Assembly (NCBI RefSeq): GCF_042956465.1
Contig: NZ_JBIBGL010000003.1
Location: 434,001 to 498,000, forward strand
Direction: 5' to 3'
DNA length: 64,000 nucleotides
Origin: Embleya sp042956465
GTDB lineage: Bacteria > Actinomycetota > Actinomycetes > Streptomycetales > Streptomycetaceae
Part shown: piece by piece, positions 1-8,750 of the stretch
How positions within the stretch are numbered: position 1 is the stretch's first letter
How the letters are laid out: the number at the start of each line of letters is the position of its first letter
Position numbers and translations under genes: made by a program
Notes under the pieces: model-generated
The model's database searches: none
Told to the model about the DNA's origin: nothing
What the model saw: only the letters and a program-made list of their open reading frames with translations

Positions 1-3000
1 CCTTGGTGTTGCGCTTGATCGTCCCGCCGGTGACCATGCAGCCCGCGATGTTGCCGAGCTTGGAGGAGCGGAACACCGCGCGGATCTGCGCCGTGCCCAG
101 CTGGACCTCTTCGTACTCGGGCTTGAGCATGCCCTTGAGCGCTGCTTCGATCTCCTCGATGGCCTGGTAGATCACCGAGTAGAAGCGAATGTCGACGCCC
201 TCGCGGTCCGCCATCGTCCGCGCCCGGCCCTCCGGCCGGACGTTGAAGCCGATGATGATCGCGTCCGAGGCCATCGCCAGGTTGACGTTGGACTCGGTGA
301 TCGCACCGACACCCCGGTCGATGATCCGCAGCTCGACCTCGTCGCCGACATCCAGGTTGAGCAGCGCGTCTTCCAACGCCTCCACCGAACCGGAGCCGTC
401 ACCCTTGAGGATGAGGTTGAGCTGCTGCATCTCGCCGGCCTTGAGGGCCTTGTCCAGGTCCTCGAGCGAGACGCGCTTGGAGCGACGGGCCAGGGTCGCG
501 TTGCGCTCCCGGGCCGCCCGCTTCTCGGCGATCTGACGCGCGGTGCGCTCTTCCTCGACCACGAGGAAGTTGTCACCGGCACCCGGCACCGAGGTCAGAC
601 CCAGCACCATGACCGGACGGGACGGCGCAGCCTCGGTGAGGTTGTTGCCGTTCTCGTCGATCATCGCGCGGACCCGGCCGTACGCCTCGCCGACCACGAT
701 CGCGTCGCCGATGCGCAGCGTGCCGCGCTGGACCAGGACGGTCGCGACGGGGCCGCGGCCCTTGTCGAGGTGACCCTCGATCGCGATGCCCTGGGCTTCC
801 TGGTGCGGGTTGGCGGTGAGCTCCAGAGCCGCGTCCGCGGTCAGCACGACCGCTTCCAGCAGCTCGTCGATGCCCAGGCCCTGCTTCGCCGAGATGTCGA
901 CGAACATCGTGTCGCCGCCGTACTCCTCGGCCACGAGCCCGTATTCGGTGAGCTGGCCACGAACCTTGGTCGGGTCCGCGCCTTCCTTGTCGATCTTGTT
1001 GACCGCGACGACGATCGGCACGCCGGCCGCCTGCGCGTGGTTGAGCGCCTCGATCGTCTGCGGCTTCACGCCGTCGTCCGCCGCGACCACGAGGATCGCG
1101 ATGTCCGTCGACTTGGCACCGCGGGCACGCATGGCGGTGAACGCCTCGTGACCGGGGGTGTCGATCAGGGTGATCTTGCGGTCGACCTCGTTGACCGTGG
1201 TCGCGACCTGGTAGGCACCGATGTGCTGGGTGATGCCACCGGCCTCGCCCGCGATCACGTTCGTCTTGCGGATCGCGTCGAGCAGGCGGGTCTTGCCGTG
1301 GTCGACGTGGCCCATGACGGTGACGACCGGCGGACGCGCCTCCAGGTCTTCCTCGTCGCCCTCGTCCTCGCCCCATTCGAGGTCGAAGGACTCGAGCAGC
1401 TCGCGGTCCTCCTCCTCCGGGGAGACGATCTGGATCACGAAGTCGAGCTCGGCCCCGAGGGTCTGCAGCTCGTCGTCGCTCACCGACTGCGTCGCGGTCA
1501 GCATCGAGCCCAGGTTGAACATGATCTGGACGAGTGCTGCCGGGTTCGCGTTGATCTTCTCCGCGAAGTCGGTGAGCGAGGCACCGCGCGACATCCGGAC
1601 GACTCGCCCGTTGCCGCGAGGAGCCATCACGCCACCGGCGGACGGAGCCTGCATGTTGTCGAACTCTTGACGACGCTGACGCTTCGACTTGCGCGCGCGG
1701 CCCGGACGCCCACCGGGACGACCGAACGCACCCTGCGTGCCGCCACGGCCACCGGGGCCGCCACGACCGCCGCCGCCGGGACGACCGGCGAAGCCGCCGC
1801 CGCCACCGGGACGACCCGGAGCGCCGCCGCCGCCACCGGGACGGGGACCGCCGAAGCCGCCACCGCCGCCGCCGGGACGACCGCCACCGCCACCGGCACC
1901 GGGACCGCCGGGACGACCGCCGCCGCCGCCGGGACCGCCGGGACGACCGGGCGCACCACCGGGACGACCGGGACCACCCGGGCCACGAGCGGGCGCCGGA
2001 CGGTTGGGCATCATGCCCGGGTTGGGACGCGGGCCACCGGGGCCTGCGCTACCACCGGGACGCGGACCCGCGGGGCCACCCGAGCCACCCGGACGCGGGC
2101 CACCGGCCGCAGGACCCTGCGGACGCGGCGGCATGCCACCGGGAGTGGGCCGACCGGCGCCGCCCGCGGCCTGCGGCCGCGGCATGCCGGTGCTGCCCGA
2201 GGTGAACGGGTTGTTGCCCGGACGCGGGCCGGCGGGGCGGGTGCCACCCGGACGGGGTGCACCACCCTGACCGGGACCCGACGGACGCGCGCCACCGGCG
2301 GACGGAGCGCCACCGGTACGCGGACCGGAGGGACGCTCGCCACGCTCGGGACGATCGCCGCGCTCGGGACGGCCACCGGGGCCGCCCTGACCGGCACCGG
2401 CCGGACGCGGGCCCGGACGGTTGCCCGCACCGGGACCCGAGGAGGCCGCCGCCGGACGGTCCGAACGCGGACCGCGCTCGGCCGGACCGCGGTCGCTCTG
2501 GCCACGCTCGGCCGGACCACGATCGGCGGGACGCGCTGCCGGGCGCGGGCCCGGAGCCGGCGCGCCGGCCGGACGCGAACCCGACTGGGCCGCGGGACGC
2601 TCCGCCTGACGCGGGGCGGCCGGAGCCGCCTCGGCGGCCGGTACGGCCGGCACCACGGGCGGAGCGGTGCTGCCCTGGGGGGCCGGGCGCGGCGCCGGGC
2701 GCGGGCCCGGAGTCGGCGCACCCGCCGGGCGCGGGCCCGGAGCGGGGGCAGGACGCGCCGCGGCGCCCTGCGGGGAACTGGGGGTGGCGCCCTGCGGCGC
2801 GCCCGAGGGGGCGGGACGCTGGGGCCGGCGGGAGGGCCCGCCTTCCGTCTTGAGTGCTTCCGTCAGTTTGCGAACAACCGGCGCCTCGATCGTCGAGGAC
2901 GCCGAACGAACGAACTCACCGAGTTCTTGGAGCTTGGCCATGACGACCTTGCTCTCGACTCCGAACTCCTTGGCGAGTTCGTATACCCGGACCTTTGCCA

Positions 3001-3001
3001 C
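1..3001 (-). CDS. infB: Translation initiation factor IF-2 (3' end beyond window)
   Basis: GTPase that delivers initiator tRNA to the 30S subunit and promotes subunit joining. The start is GTG at 3001, giving VAKVRVYELAKEFGV, the classic first IF2_N domain. Residues about 60-430 are low-complexity Pro/Arg/Ala, then Gly/Arg/Pro-rich; a second IF2_N segment lies near residues 470-520. The G domain shows GHVDHGKT (about 564), DTPGHE (about 614) and NKID (about 668). One thousand codons are in the window; the C-terminal end is cut off by the left edge, with a few tens of residues likely missing. It follows ylxR after a 98-bp gap, as last visible gene of the rimP-nusA-ylxR-infB operon. The identification is secure. 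Confidence 0.97.
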   Translation of the reverse strand, partial: MAKVRVYELAKEFGVESKVVMAKLQELGEFVRSASSTIEAPVVRKLTEALKTEGGPSRRPQRPAPSGAPQGATPSSPQGAAARPAPAPGPRPAGAPTPGPRPAPRPAPQGSTAPPVVPAVPAAEAAPAAPRQAERPAAQSGSRPAGAPAPGPRPAARPADRGPAERGQSDRGPAERGPRSDRPAAASSGPGAGNRPGPRPAGAGQGGPGGRPERGDRPERGERPSGPRTGGAPSAGGARPSGPGQGGAPRPGGTRPAGPRPGNNPFTSGSTGMPRPQAAGGAGRPTPGGMPPRPQGPAAGGPRPGGSGGPAGPRPGGSAGPGGPRPNPGMMPNRPAPARGPGGPGRPGGAPGRPGGPGGGGGRPGGPGAGGGGGRPGGGGGGFGGPRPGGGGGAPGRPGGGGGFAGRPGGGGRGGPGGRGGTQGAFGRPGGRPGRARKSKRQRRQEFDNMQAPSAGGVMAPRGNGRVVRMSRGASLTDFAEKINANPAALVQIMFNLGSMLTATQSVSDDELQTLGAELDFVIQIVSPEEEDRELLESFDLEWGEDEGDEEDLEARPPVVTVMGHVDHGKTRLLDAIRKTNVIAGEAGGITQHIGAYQVATTVNEVDRKITLIDTPGHEAFTAMRARGAKSTDIAILVVAADDGVKPQTIEALNHAQAAGVPIVVAVNKIDKEGADPTKVRGQLTEYGLVAEEYGGDTMFVDISAKQGLGIDELLEAVVLTADAALELTANPHQEAQGIAIEGHLDKGRGPVATVLVQRGTLRIGDAIVVGEAYGRVRAMIDENGNNLTEAAPSRPVMVLGLTSVPGAGDNFLVVEEERTARQIAEKRAARERNATLARRSKRVSLEDLDKALKAGEMQQLNLILKGDGSGSVEALEDALLNLDVGDEVELRIIDRGVGAITESNVNLAMASDAIIIGFNVRPEGRARTMADREGVDIRFYSVIYQAIEEIEAALKGMLKPEYEEVQLGTAQIRAVFRSSKLGNIAGCMVTGGTIKRNTK
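1690..2830 (-). repeat. Low-complexity Gly/Pro/Arg-coding tract in infB
   Basis: Internally repetitive, extremely GC-rich sequence encoding the IF-2 linker. The part near 1727-2000 is a degenerate array of CCGGGACGACCG-like units, read on the minus strand as GRPGG repeats; the part near 2260-2830 encodes Pro/Arg/Ala/Glu-rich repeats. It produces long spurious open frames on the opposite strand. Linker length is known to vary between actinobacterial IF-2 proteins. Confidence 0.8.
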
Positions 3002-3099
3002 GTCGCTCCTTCTGGTCCGGGGTTGGTCGTCCGCCGGACCGTCACTACCGCATGTCTGTACTCATCGCGTACTCATCGAGTGCTCATCGCAATCTCGAC

Positions 3100-3474
3100 C
3101 TACTTCCGACTCGCGAGGTACTGCTTCGCTGGACCTGTCCGACCGACCTCTGACAACCCATCACCGCTCAAATAAGCACGCAGTGGTGCCGAGTCCAGCG
3201 GCCCCGGCACGCGCAAAGCCCGAACGAACGCCTTGCGACGCTCCGCCTGGGCCAGGCACTCCGGATCGGGGTGCAGATGCGCGCCCCGTCCGAGCATTCG
3301 GCCGCGGGGGTCGGGGACACAACTGCCCTCCACCGCCACGACCCGCAATAGGTCGGCCTTGGCCGCACGCTGCCGACAACCTACGCACGTTCGGCACGGA
3401 GAGGCAGTGATTTCCTGCTTCTCCGACCTCGTACGAGGGCATGCTCGGGCACGCCTGCGACCAGACATGTTCAA
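3100..3474 (-). CDS. ylxR: YlxR (DUF448) RNA-binding protein
   Basis: Small basic protein of 124 aa carrying the YlxR signature: CRTCVGCR near residues 27-34, then DPRGRMLGRGAHLHP. YlxR proteins are nucleic-acid binding and conserved between nusA and infB; their exact role is not settled. The start at 3474 lies 2 nt after the nusA stop, implying translational coupling. A second ATG two codons later (MSGRRR) is an equally plausible start. C-terminal residues after about 100 are poorly conserved. Confidence 0.9.
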   Translation of the reverse strand: MNMSGRRRARACPRTRSEKQEITASPCRTCVGCRQRAAKADLLRVVAVEGSCVPDPRGRMLGRGAHLHPDPECLAQAERRKAFVRALRVPGPLDSAPLRAYLSGDGLSEVGRTGPAKQYLASRK

Positions 3475-3476
3475 GT

Positions 3477-4499
3477 CTACCGCTCCTCACCGCGACCTGG
3501 TTCGGCCGACCGTCCCCGGTCGTCCGATTCACCGGTCTCGGTGTCCGGCCGGATGTCGATGCGCCATCCGGTCAATCGCGCGGCAAGTCGGGCATTCTGT
3601 CCCTCCTTGCCGATCGCCAGCGAGAGCTGGTAGTCGGGCACGGTCACCCGGGCGGAACGCGCGGCGAGGTCCACGACCTCGACCTTGCTCACCCGCGCCG
3701 GGGACAGCGCATTGGCCACCATCCGGGCGGGGTCGTCCGACCAGTCGACGATGTCGATCTTCTCGCCGTTCAACTCGGCCATGACGGCACGCACGCGTGC
3801 CCCCATCGGCCCGATGCACGCGCCCTTGGGGTTGAGCCCGGCCCGCGTGGAGTAGACGGCGATCTTGGAGCGGTGGCCGGCCTCGCGGGCGATCGCGGCG
3901 ATCTCGACGCTGCCGTCGGCGATCTCCGGGACCTCCAGCGCGAACAGCTTCCGCACCAGGTTGGGGTGGGTGCGCGAGAGCGTGATGGACGGCCCCTTGG
4001 GCCCACGCCGCACCTGTACGACATAGCAACGCAGGCGCATGCCGTGCGCGTACCGCTCGCCCGGTACCTGCTCCTGGGGCGGCAGGATCGCCTCGATGCG
4101 ACCCAGGTCCACCAGGACGTTGCGGTTGTCCTTGCCCTGCTGGACCACGCCCGCGACGATCTCGCCCTCACGGCCGGCGAACTCGCCGAACGTGATCTCC
4201 TCCTCGGCGTCGCGCAGCCGCTGCAGGATCACCTGCTTGGCGGTGGTCGCCGCGATCCGGCCGAAGTCGTCCGGGGTGTCGTCGAACTCTCGAACGCGCT
4301 GCCCGGCCTCGTCGGTCTCGGTCGCCCACACGGTGACGTGACCGGTGGAGCGGTCCAGCTCCACCCGCGCCTTGGGCAGGCTGCCCTCGGTGCGGTGGTA
4401 TGCGATCAACAGGGCCGATTCGATGGCCTCGACCAGGAGGTCGAACTTGATCTCTTTTTCGCGCTCAAGCCCGCGCAGGGCGCTCATGTCGATGTCCAC
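3477..4499 (-). CDS. nusA: Transcription termination/antitermination factor NusA
   Basis: NusA binds RNA polymerase and nascent RNA and modulates pausing, termination and antitermination. The 340-aa protein has the N-terminal polymerase-binding domain (MDIDMSALRGLEREKEI, residues 1-125), an S1 domain (about 130-200, VAGVVQQGKDNRNVLVDLG) and two KH domains (about 205-335, including GACIGPMGARVRAV and LAIGKEGQNARLAARLTGW). It ends soon after KH2, without the C-terminal acidic repeats of enterobacterial NusA, as usual for actinobacteria. It starts 3 nt after the rimP stop. Confidence 0.97.
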   Translation of the reverse strand: MDIDMSALRGLEREKEIKFDLLVEAIESALLIAYHRTEGSLPKARVELDRSTGHVTVWATETDEAGQRVREFDDTPDDFGRIAATTAKQVILQRLRDAEEEITFGEFAGREGEIVAGVVQQGKDNRNVLVDLGRIEAILPPQEQVPGERYAHGMRLRCYVVQVRRGPKGPSITLSRTHPNLVRKLFALEVPEIADGSVEIAAIAREAGHRSKIAVYSTRAGLNPKGACIGPMGARVRAVMAELNGEKIDIVDWSDDPARMVANALSPARVSKVEVVDLAARSARVTVPDYQLSLAIGKEGQNARLAARLTGWRIDIRPDTETGESDDRGRSAEPGRGEER

Positions 4500-4502
4500 G
4501 TC

Positions 4503-5063
4503 CTACGCCTCCTCGTCCATGGTGTCGTCGTTGTCGGGGTCGATGTCCTCGACCTCGGTGTCCTCGGTGTCCTCGTCGTCCTCGGCGGTGGCCGCCGGGT
4601 CCGCGTTCCTGCGGTTGAACTCGACCTGCACGACCGCCCTGGCCACCTCGTCGTACGCCAGCCGGCGCGGCTTTCCCTCGACGTCCAGCTCCACGCCCTC
4701 GGCGTCGCTCGCGCCGATCCGGCCGGTCACGGTGCCGCCGTCGTGCAGCTGGACCTGGACCAGCCGATCCGCCGCGCGGCGCCAGTGGCGCTCCAGCGTC
4801 AGCGGGCGGTCCACGCCCGGGGTGGTGACTTCCAACTGATAGGGCAGGCTGCCCAGTACGTCGCTCGGGTCGAGCACGTCGGAGACGGCCCGACTGACCT
4901 CGGCCACCTTGTCCAGGTCGACGCCGTCGTCGGCGGCCACCATCACGCGCAACACGCGGCGCTTGCCGGCGGGGGTGAGGGAGAGATCCTCCAGATCCAC
5001 GCCCACCGTCGATACCACTGGCTCCAGCAACTCCCGCAGCCGGTCCAACGTGGTGGTGCTCAT
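4503..5063 (-). CDS. rimP: Ribosome maturation factor RimP
   Basis: RimP assists 30S subunit maturation. The 186-aa protein has the N-terminal alpha/beta domain (LRELLEPVVSTVGVDLEDLSL...LRVMVAADDGVDLDKVAEVSRAVSDVLD) with the conserved segment YQLEVTTPGVDRPL near residue 90, followed by the Sm-like C-terminal domain. The last 30 residues form an acidic Asp/Glu tail (EDDEDTEDTEVEDIDPD), longer than in most bacteria. It is first gene of the operon with nusA, ylxR and infB; its promoter should lie in 5064-5284. Confidence 0.96.
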   Translation of the reverse strand: MSTTTLDRLRELLEPVVSTVGVDLEDLSLTPAGKRRVLRVMVAADDGVDLDKVAEVSRAVSDVLDPSDVLGSLPYQLEVTTPGVDRPLTLERHWRRAADRLVQVQLHDGGTVTGRIGASDAEGVELDVEGKPRRLAYDEVARAVVQVEFNRRNADPAATAEDDEDTEDTEVEDIDPDNDDTMDEEA

Positions 5064-5284
5064 CCGGGTGACTCCTCGGCTGCGTGTGCTGTTGTCTCAG
5101 GTGCGTCGACCGCCGGGGCGGGTCGTGGAAGGACAACAGTATCCGGTCCGGAGCCCATCTCGCGCACGTCCGCCCGGCGTACGCCCGATGTCCGCAGAGG
5201 TTCGCACGCCCGCACATGCGGTAGCGTCCGACACGGCCAGGGGCCGGCAACGGACATCACGGACGAGGGTCAGGAGCGGGACGC
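5064..5284. promoter_or_regulatory. Divergent intergenic region rimP / lipoprotein
   Basis: 221 bp between divergent starts; it must contain the promoter of the rimP-nusA-infB operon and that of the lipoprotein trio. A GGTCAGGAG ribosome-binding sequence lies just before the 5285 start. No confident -10/-35 pair was assigned. Confidence 0.45.
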
Positions 5285-5758
5285 ATGCGCGACGCGGGGC
5301 CGACGCGACGGGCCGTCCTCGGCACCGTGGCCGCGGCGACGATCGCCGCCACGATCGCCGGTTGCGACGACGGCGGCGGGGGCTCGGACCAGGGGCGGCG
5401 CAAAGCGGACGACGCGGCGCGGCAGCGGGCCCACGCGGCGACCGGGGCGCTGCTCGCGCGCTACGACGCGGTCGCCGCCCGACACGCCCCGCTGGCCGAA
5501 CGCATCCGGCCGCTGTCGGTGGAGCTGCGCCAACACCTGACCGCCTTCGCCGGGGGCGCGTCGCACTCCGCGCCGCCCGCCGGCAGCGCGCCGGAGGACC
5601 TCGCCGCCGCGAGCGCCGGGCTCGCCGACGGGGCGCAGCAGGCCTCCGACGAGCGGCTGACCGGACTGGACGCGGTCTCCCCCGAACTCGCCCGCACGCT
5701 GGCCGCCACCGCCGCGTGCCTGGCGGGTCACGCCCAACTGCTTCGGAGCGCATCGTGA
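5285..5758 (+). CDS. Small secreted lipoprotein, function unknown
   Basis: 157 aa with an N-terminal MRDAGPTRRAVLGTVAAATIAATIAGC. The twin Arg followed by a hydrophobic stretch suggests Tat export, and TIAGC fits a lipobox with lipidated Cys near residue 27. The mature part is Ala-rich and helical (LLARYDAVAARHAPLAERIRPLSVELRQHL). It overlaps the next gene by 4 bp (GTGA), so it is co-translated with a ferritin-like protein. A comparable small gene sits near the rimP operon in other streptomycetes as I recall; no function is known to me. Confidence 0.75.
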   Translation: MRDAGPTRRAVLGTVAAATIAATIAGCDDGGGGSDQGRRKADDAARQRAHAATGALLARYDAVAARHAPLAERIRPLSVELRQHLTAFAGGASHSAPPAGSAPEDLAAASAGLADGAQQASDERLTGLDAVSPELARTLAATAACLAGHAQLLRSAS

Positions 5759-6240
5759 GCACGCCGCGGCCGACCCCGTCCGGGTCCGCCACCCCCGAGG
5801 TCGAGGCACTGCGCGACGCGCTGGACGCGGAGCACGCGGCCGTCTACGGCTACGGCGTGGCCGGCGGCCGATTGACCGGTGCCGCGCGCACCCAGGCCCG
5901 CACCGCGCTGGACACGCACCGGGCCCGCCGGGACACGATCGCGCGGCTGATCGCCGACCGGGGCGCGGCGGCGCAGCCGGCGGCGCCCGCGTACACGATC
6001 CCGTTCGCGGTGGCCACGCCCGCCGACGCGACCCGGCTGGCGGTCTACCTGGAGGACGGAGTCGCGCTGCATCTGGGCGAGTTGGTGGCCGCGGCCGGGA
6101 CGCCGTTGCGCGCCGAGGCGGCGGGCTGGTTGCGCGAGAGCGCGGTGTGGGCGGTGCGCTGGCGGGGCGCGAGCACCGCGTTCCCGGGGCTGCCCGCGCC
6201 CGCCGACCCGGCGGCGCCGACGACCGGGAGCCGCACGTGA
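5755..6240 (+). CDS. Ferritin-like domain protein (DUF4439)
   Basis: 161 aa from GTG at 5755, overlapping the previous stop. The helical pattern EVEALRDALDAEHAAVYGYGVAGGRL followed by ARTALDTHRARRDTIARLI matches the DUF4439 ferritin-like family: Glu and His positions (LDAEHAAVYGYG, THRARRD) resemble metal-binding four-helix bundles. The second half (VYLEDGVALHLGELVAAA...AVWAVRWRG) completes the bundle. Function is unknown, perhaps redox or metal related. It overlaps the downstream kinase by 4 bp (GTGA), forming a coupled trio. Confidence 0.8.
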   Translation: MSTPRPTPSGSATPEVEALRDALDAEHAAVYGYGVAGGRLTGAARTQARTALDTHRARRDTIARLIADRGAAAQPAAPAYTIPFAVATPADATRLAVYLEDGVALHLGELVAAAGTPLRAEAAGWLRESAVWAVRWRGASTAFPGLPAPADPAAPTTGSRT

Positions 6241-7154
6241 GCGATCGGGTCGAGGTCCCGGAGCGCTTGACCCGAACCGCTCTGCGGTGGTGCGGCGAGG
6301 AGGTGGCCCGCCCGTGGCTGGCGGGGCTGCCGGACGCGGTCGCCGAGTACGCGCGGCGCTGGGAGCTGACCGTGGAACGGGCCGTCATTCCCGGCGGCGC
6401 ACTCAGCCTGACCCTCCTGGTCCGGCGCCCGGACGGCACGCCGGCCACCCTCAAGCTCGGCCTGATCGACCGCTACACCGCGCACGAGGCGAGCGCGCTC
6501 GCGCTGTGGAACGGCGTCGGGGCGGTTCGCCTGCTCGACGCGGATCCCGAGCACGGCGCGCTGTTGCTGGAGCGGCTCCAGCCGGACGTGTCGCTGCGTT
6601 CGTTGGCCGAGGACCGGGCGATGCTGGAGGCCGCCGAGGTGGTCCGCAGATTGTGGGTGAGCCCGCCCGCGGACTGCGCGATCGAGCCGGTCGCCGATCG
6701 GGCCGAACACTGGGGCGAATCGATCCCGCGCCGGTACGCGGACCTGGCCGGCCCGTGTCCCGCGGCGCTGGTCGAGGAGGCGGTGACGCTGTGCCGCGAG
6801 CTGGCCGCGTCGCAGCCCGAGGTGGTGGTCCTGCACACCGACCTCCACCACGGCAACGTGCTGGCCGCCGAGCGGGCGAAGTGGCTGGCCATCGACCCGC
6901 GGCCGATGCTCGGCGAACGGGCCTTCGATCTGGGTGCGCTGGTGCGGGACCGGATGGCCACGGTGGTCGCCGAGCCGCGCCCGCAGGCGCTGGTCCGGCG
7001 GCGGGTGACCTGGCTGGCGAACGCCTTGGACCTGGACGCCGAGCGGGTGCGCGGTTGGGCGCTGGTGCAGGCGCTGGCGCTGGGCCTGTGGTGCATGTCG
7101 GTCGAGGATCCGGTGGGCGAGGACCTGCTGTCCGTCGCGGAGTGGCTGTCCTGA
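6237..7154 (+). CDS. Aminoglycoside/hydroxyurea phosphotransferase family kinase, APH(6)-like
   Basis: 305 aa from GTG at 6237 (4-bp overlap with the DUF4439 gene). Resembles the streptomycin 6-kinase/hydroxyurea kinase family: a nucleotide-binding N-lobe (RRPDGTPATLKLGLID), then the Brenner-type motif HTDLHHGNVL near residue 200 (catalytic Asp, Asn metal ligand) and AIDPRPMLGERAFDLG (metal-binding Asp), the form typical of APH(6). Length is normal. It could phosphorylate an aminoglycoside or an endogenous metabolite; the context does not indicate which. Confidence 0.82.
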   Translation: MSDRVEVPERLTRTALRWCGEEVARPWLAGLPDAVAEYARRWELTVERAVIPGGALSLTLLVRRPDGTPATLKLGLIDRYTAHEASALALWNGVGAVRLLDADPEHGALLLERLQPDVSLRSLAEDRAMLEAAEVVRRLWVSPPADCAIEPVADRAEHWGESIPRRYADLAGPCPAALVEEAVTLCRELAASQPEVVVLHTDLHHGNVLAAERAKWLAIDPRPMLGERAFDLGALVRDRMATVVAEPRPQALVRRRVTWLANALDLDAERVRGWALVQALALGLWCMSVEDPVGEDLLSVAEWLS

Positions 7155-7181
7155 TCCGCGACCCCCGGCTGGGGCGGCGGG

Positions 7182-7721
7182 TCACGTGAACGGCAGGATC
7201 GCGCCCATCACCGCGTAGGGGCGGGCATTGCCCGGGAACAGCACCGGGCGGGCCAGGTCCCGAAAGCCCAGGCCGTGGTACAGCCGGCGGGCCGGCGTCG
7301 GTTCGTCGATCGCGGACAGCAGGATGTGCGAGCGGTCCTGGCCCCGGCACAGCAGCGTGATCAGGGTGCGTCCGATGCCGTGCCCCTGCCAGCGCGGCAG
7401 CACGTGCAGTTCGCCGACCACGAACGACTCGTCCAGCCAGGCCCGGTGTCCGGCCCGGGCCAGGTGCGGTTCGATCACCAGGCTCCACCACTGATCGGTG
7501 AGGTTGGGATAGCCGTAACCGAATCCCACCAGTCGACCGGCGGCGTCGAACGCGCCCAGGGAGCGCACTCCGGCGAAGGTCGCATGCCGCCGCATTATCC
7601 GCTGCCGCACCGCGATCTCGTCGTCGGCCAGACCGAACGCGCCGGCCTGGACGTCGACCGCCTCGTCCGCGTACTCGGCGAGATCGACGACCCGGCACGT
7701 CCACTCCATCAGCACACGCAC
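7182..7721 (-). CDS. GNAT family N-acetyltransferase
   Basis: 179 aa from GTG at 7721. The acetyl-CoA-binding motif A is clear (VGELHVLPRWQGHGIGRTLI, Q/RxxGxG/A as QGHGIG near residue 115), and motif B appears as PARRLYHGLGFRDL. The substrate is unknown. It is convergent with the APH-like gene, 27 bp apart, and lies 46 bp downstream of a second, unrelated GNAT gene on the same strand, with which it may be co-transcribed. Confidence 0.85.
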   Translation of the reverse strand: MRVLMEWTCRVVDLAEYADEAVDVQAGAFGLADDEIAVRQRIMRRHATFAGVRSLGAFDAAGRLVGFGYGYPNLTDQWWSLVIEPHLARAGHRAWLDESFVVGELHVLPRWQGHGIGRTLITLLCRGQDRSHILLSAIDEPTPARRLYHGLGFRDLARPVLFPGNARPYAVMGAILPFT

Positions 7722-7767
7722 TCCCTGGGGTCGGATCGTCGCCGCTGTCCGGACAGCACGGACCGGA

Positions 7768-8625
7768 TCAGAACAGCACGCTCATGAAGGCCCCGGTCTC
7801 GGCGAAGCCGACCCGCCGGTAGGCCGCGCGCGCGGGGCCGTTGTAGCTGTTCACGTACAGGCTGGCGATCGGGGCCACCTCGCCGAGCGCGTGGCGCAGT
7901 ACGGCCGCCATGCCGATCTCGGACAGGCCCTCGCCGCGCCGCTCGGGGGCCACCCACACGCCCTGGATCTGGCACGCGTGCCGGGTGACCGCGCCGATCT
8001 CCGCCTTGAACACCACCTTGCCGTCCTCGATCCGGGCGAACGCCCGCCCGCCCGCGATGAGTTCGGCCACCCGGGCGCGGTAGAGGGTACCGCCGTCGCC
8101 GATCAGCGGCGAGACGCCGACCTCCTCGGTGAACATCGCCACGCACGCGGGCATCACCAGATCCAACTCGTCCGGACGCACCCGGCGCACCAGCGGATCC
8201 GGGGCCACCTCGCGGGACGGTTCCTCGGCGACCATGAGCGGCTGCACCGGCCGGACCTCGCGGGCCGGGCCCCACACGGGTTCGAGCAGGCGCCACAGGC
8301 CGGCGGCCGCCTCGGCCGGGCCGACGATCGACGAGCAGCGCCGGCCCTGGCGGCGGGCCCGCTCGGCGAACGAGCGTATGGCGTCCGGTCCGGCCTCGAC
8401 CGGGACCAGGTTCGCGCCCGCGTAGCACAGCGACGTCAGCCGCCCGCCCTCGTAGTAGCCCCACAGTTCGCCGCCGAGTCGCCACGGGTCGACGCCGGCG
8501 AGTCGGACCCGGGACGCGACGAAGACGTTCGTGACGGGGTCACGGTCGAGCAGCGCCTGGACGGCGGACAGGTCGGTCCCGTCCAGGACCTTGGTGGAAA
8601 CCGAGCTCAGCACGTGCCTCACCAT
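7768..8625 (-). CDS. GNAT acetyltransferase with DUF4081 N-terminal domain
   Basis: 285 aa. Residues about 1-140 match the actinobacterial DUF4081 domain (DPVTNVFVASRVRLAGVDPWRLGGELWGYYEGGRLTSL); the C-terminal part is a GNAT fold with motif A WVAPERRGEGLSEIGMAAVLRHAL and motif B YVNSYNGPARAAYRRVGF. This two-domain protein is conserved near ispG in streptomycetes as I recall. The acceptor is unknown. The start at 8625 (MVRHVLSSVSTKVLDG) may be a few codons too early. Confidence 0.88.
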   Translation of the reverse strand: MVRHVLSSVSTKVLDGTDLSAVQALLDRDPVTNVFVASRVRLAGVDPWRLGGELWGYYEGGRLTSLCYAGANLVPVEAGPDAIRSFAERARRQGRRCSSIVGPAEAAAGLWRLLEPVWGPAREVRPVQPLMVAEEPSREVAPDPLVRRVRPDELDLVMPACVAMFTEEVGVSPLIGDGGTLYRARVAELIAGGRAFARIEDGKVVFKAEIGAVTRHACQIQGVWVAPERRGEGLSEIGMAAVLRHALGEVAPIASLYVNSYNGPARAAYRRVGFAETGAFMSVLF

Positions 8626-8750
8626 GCCATCAGGCGGACCTTGGGGAAATGCCAGTCTTGCGGCACCACCCTATGCAGGTCCGGGCCGCCTGTGCCGCCC
8701 GGGAGGCGGCGGGATCGGCGGCCGGGGCCGGCGGGCCCCCGGCGGGCGGG

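Noticed and set aside
770..3410. Very long plus-strand open frames (up to 801 codons) opposite infB
   Set aside because: They are antisense shadows of the GC-rich repetitive infB gene; their products are Thr/Gly/Arg low-complexity with no recognisable domain.
3441..5540. 699-codon plus-strand open frame across nusA and rimP
   Set aside because: Antisense to two secure genes; it exists because of third-position GC bias and has no homology features.
5064..8750. Expected proS (prolyl-tRNA synthetase) gene near rimP
   Set aside because: As I recall it lies near here in some streptomycetes, but no class II synthetase motifs were seen in any frame; it is simply not in this window.
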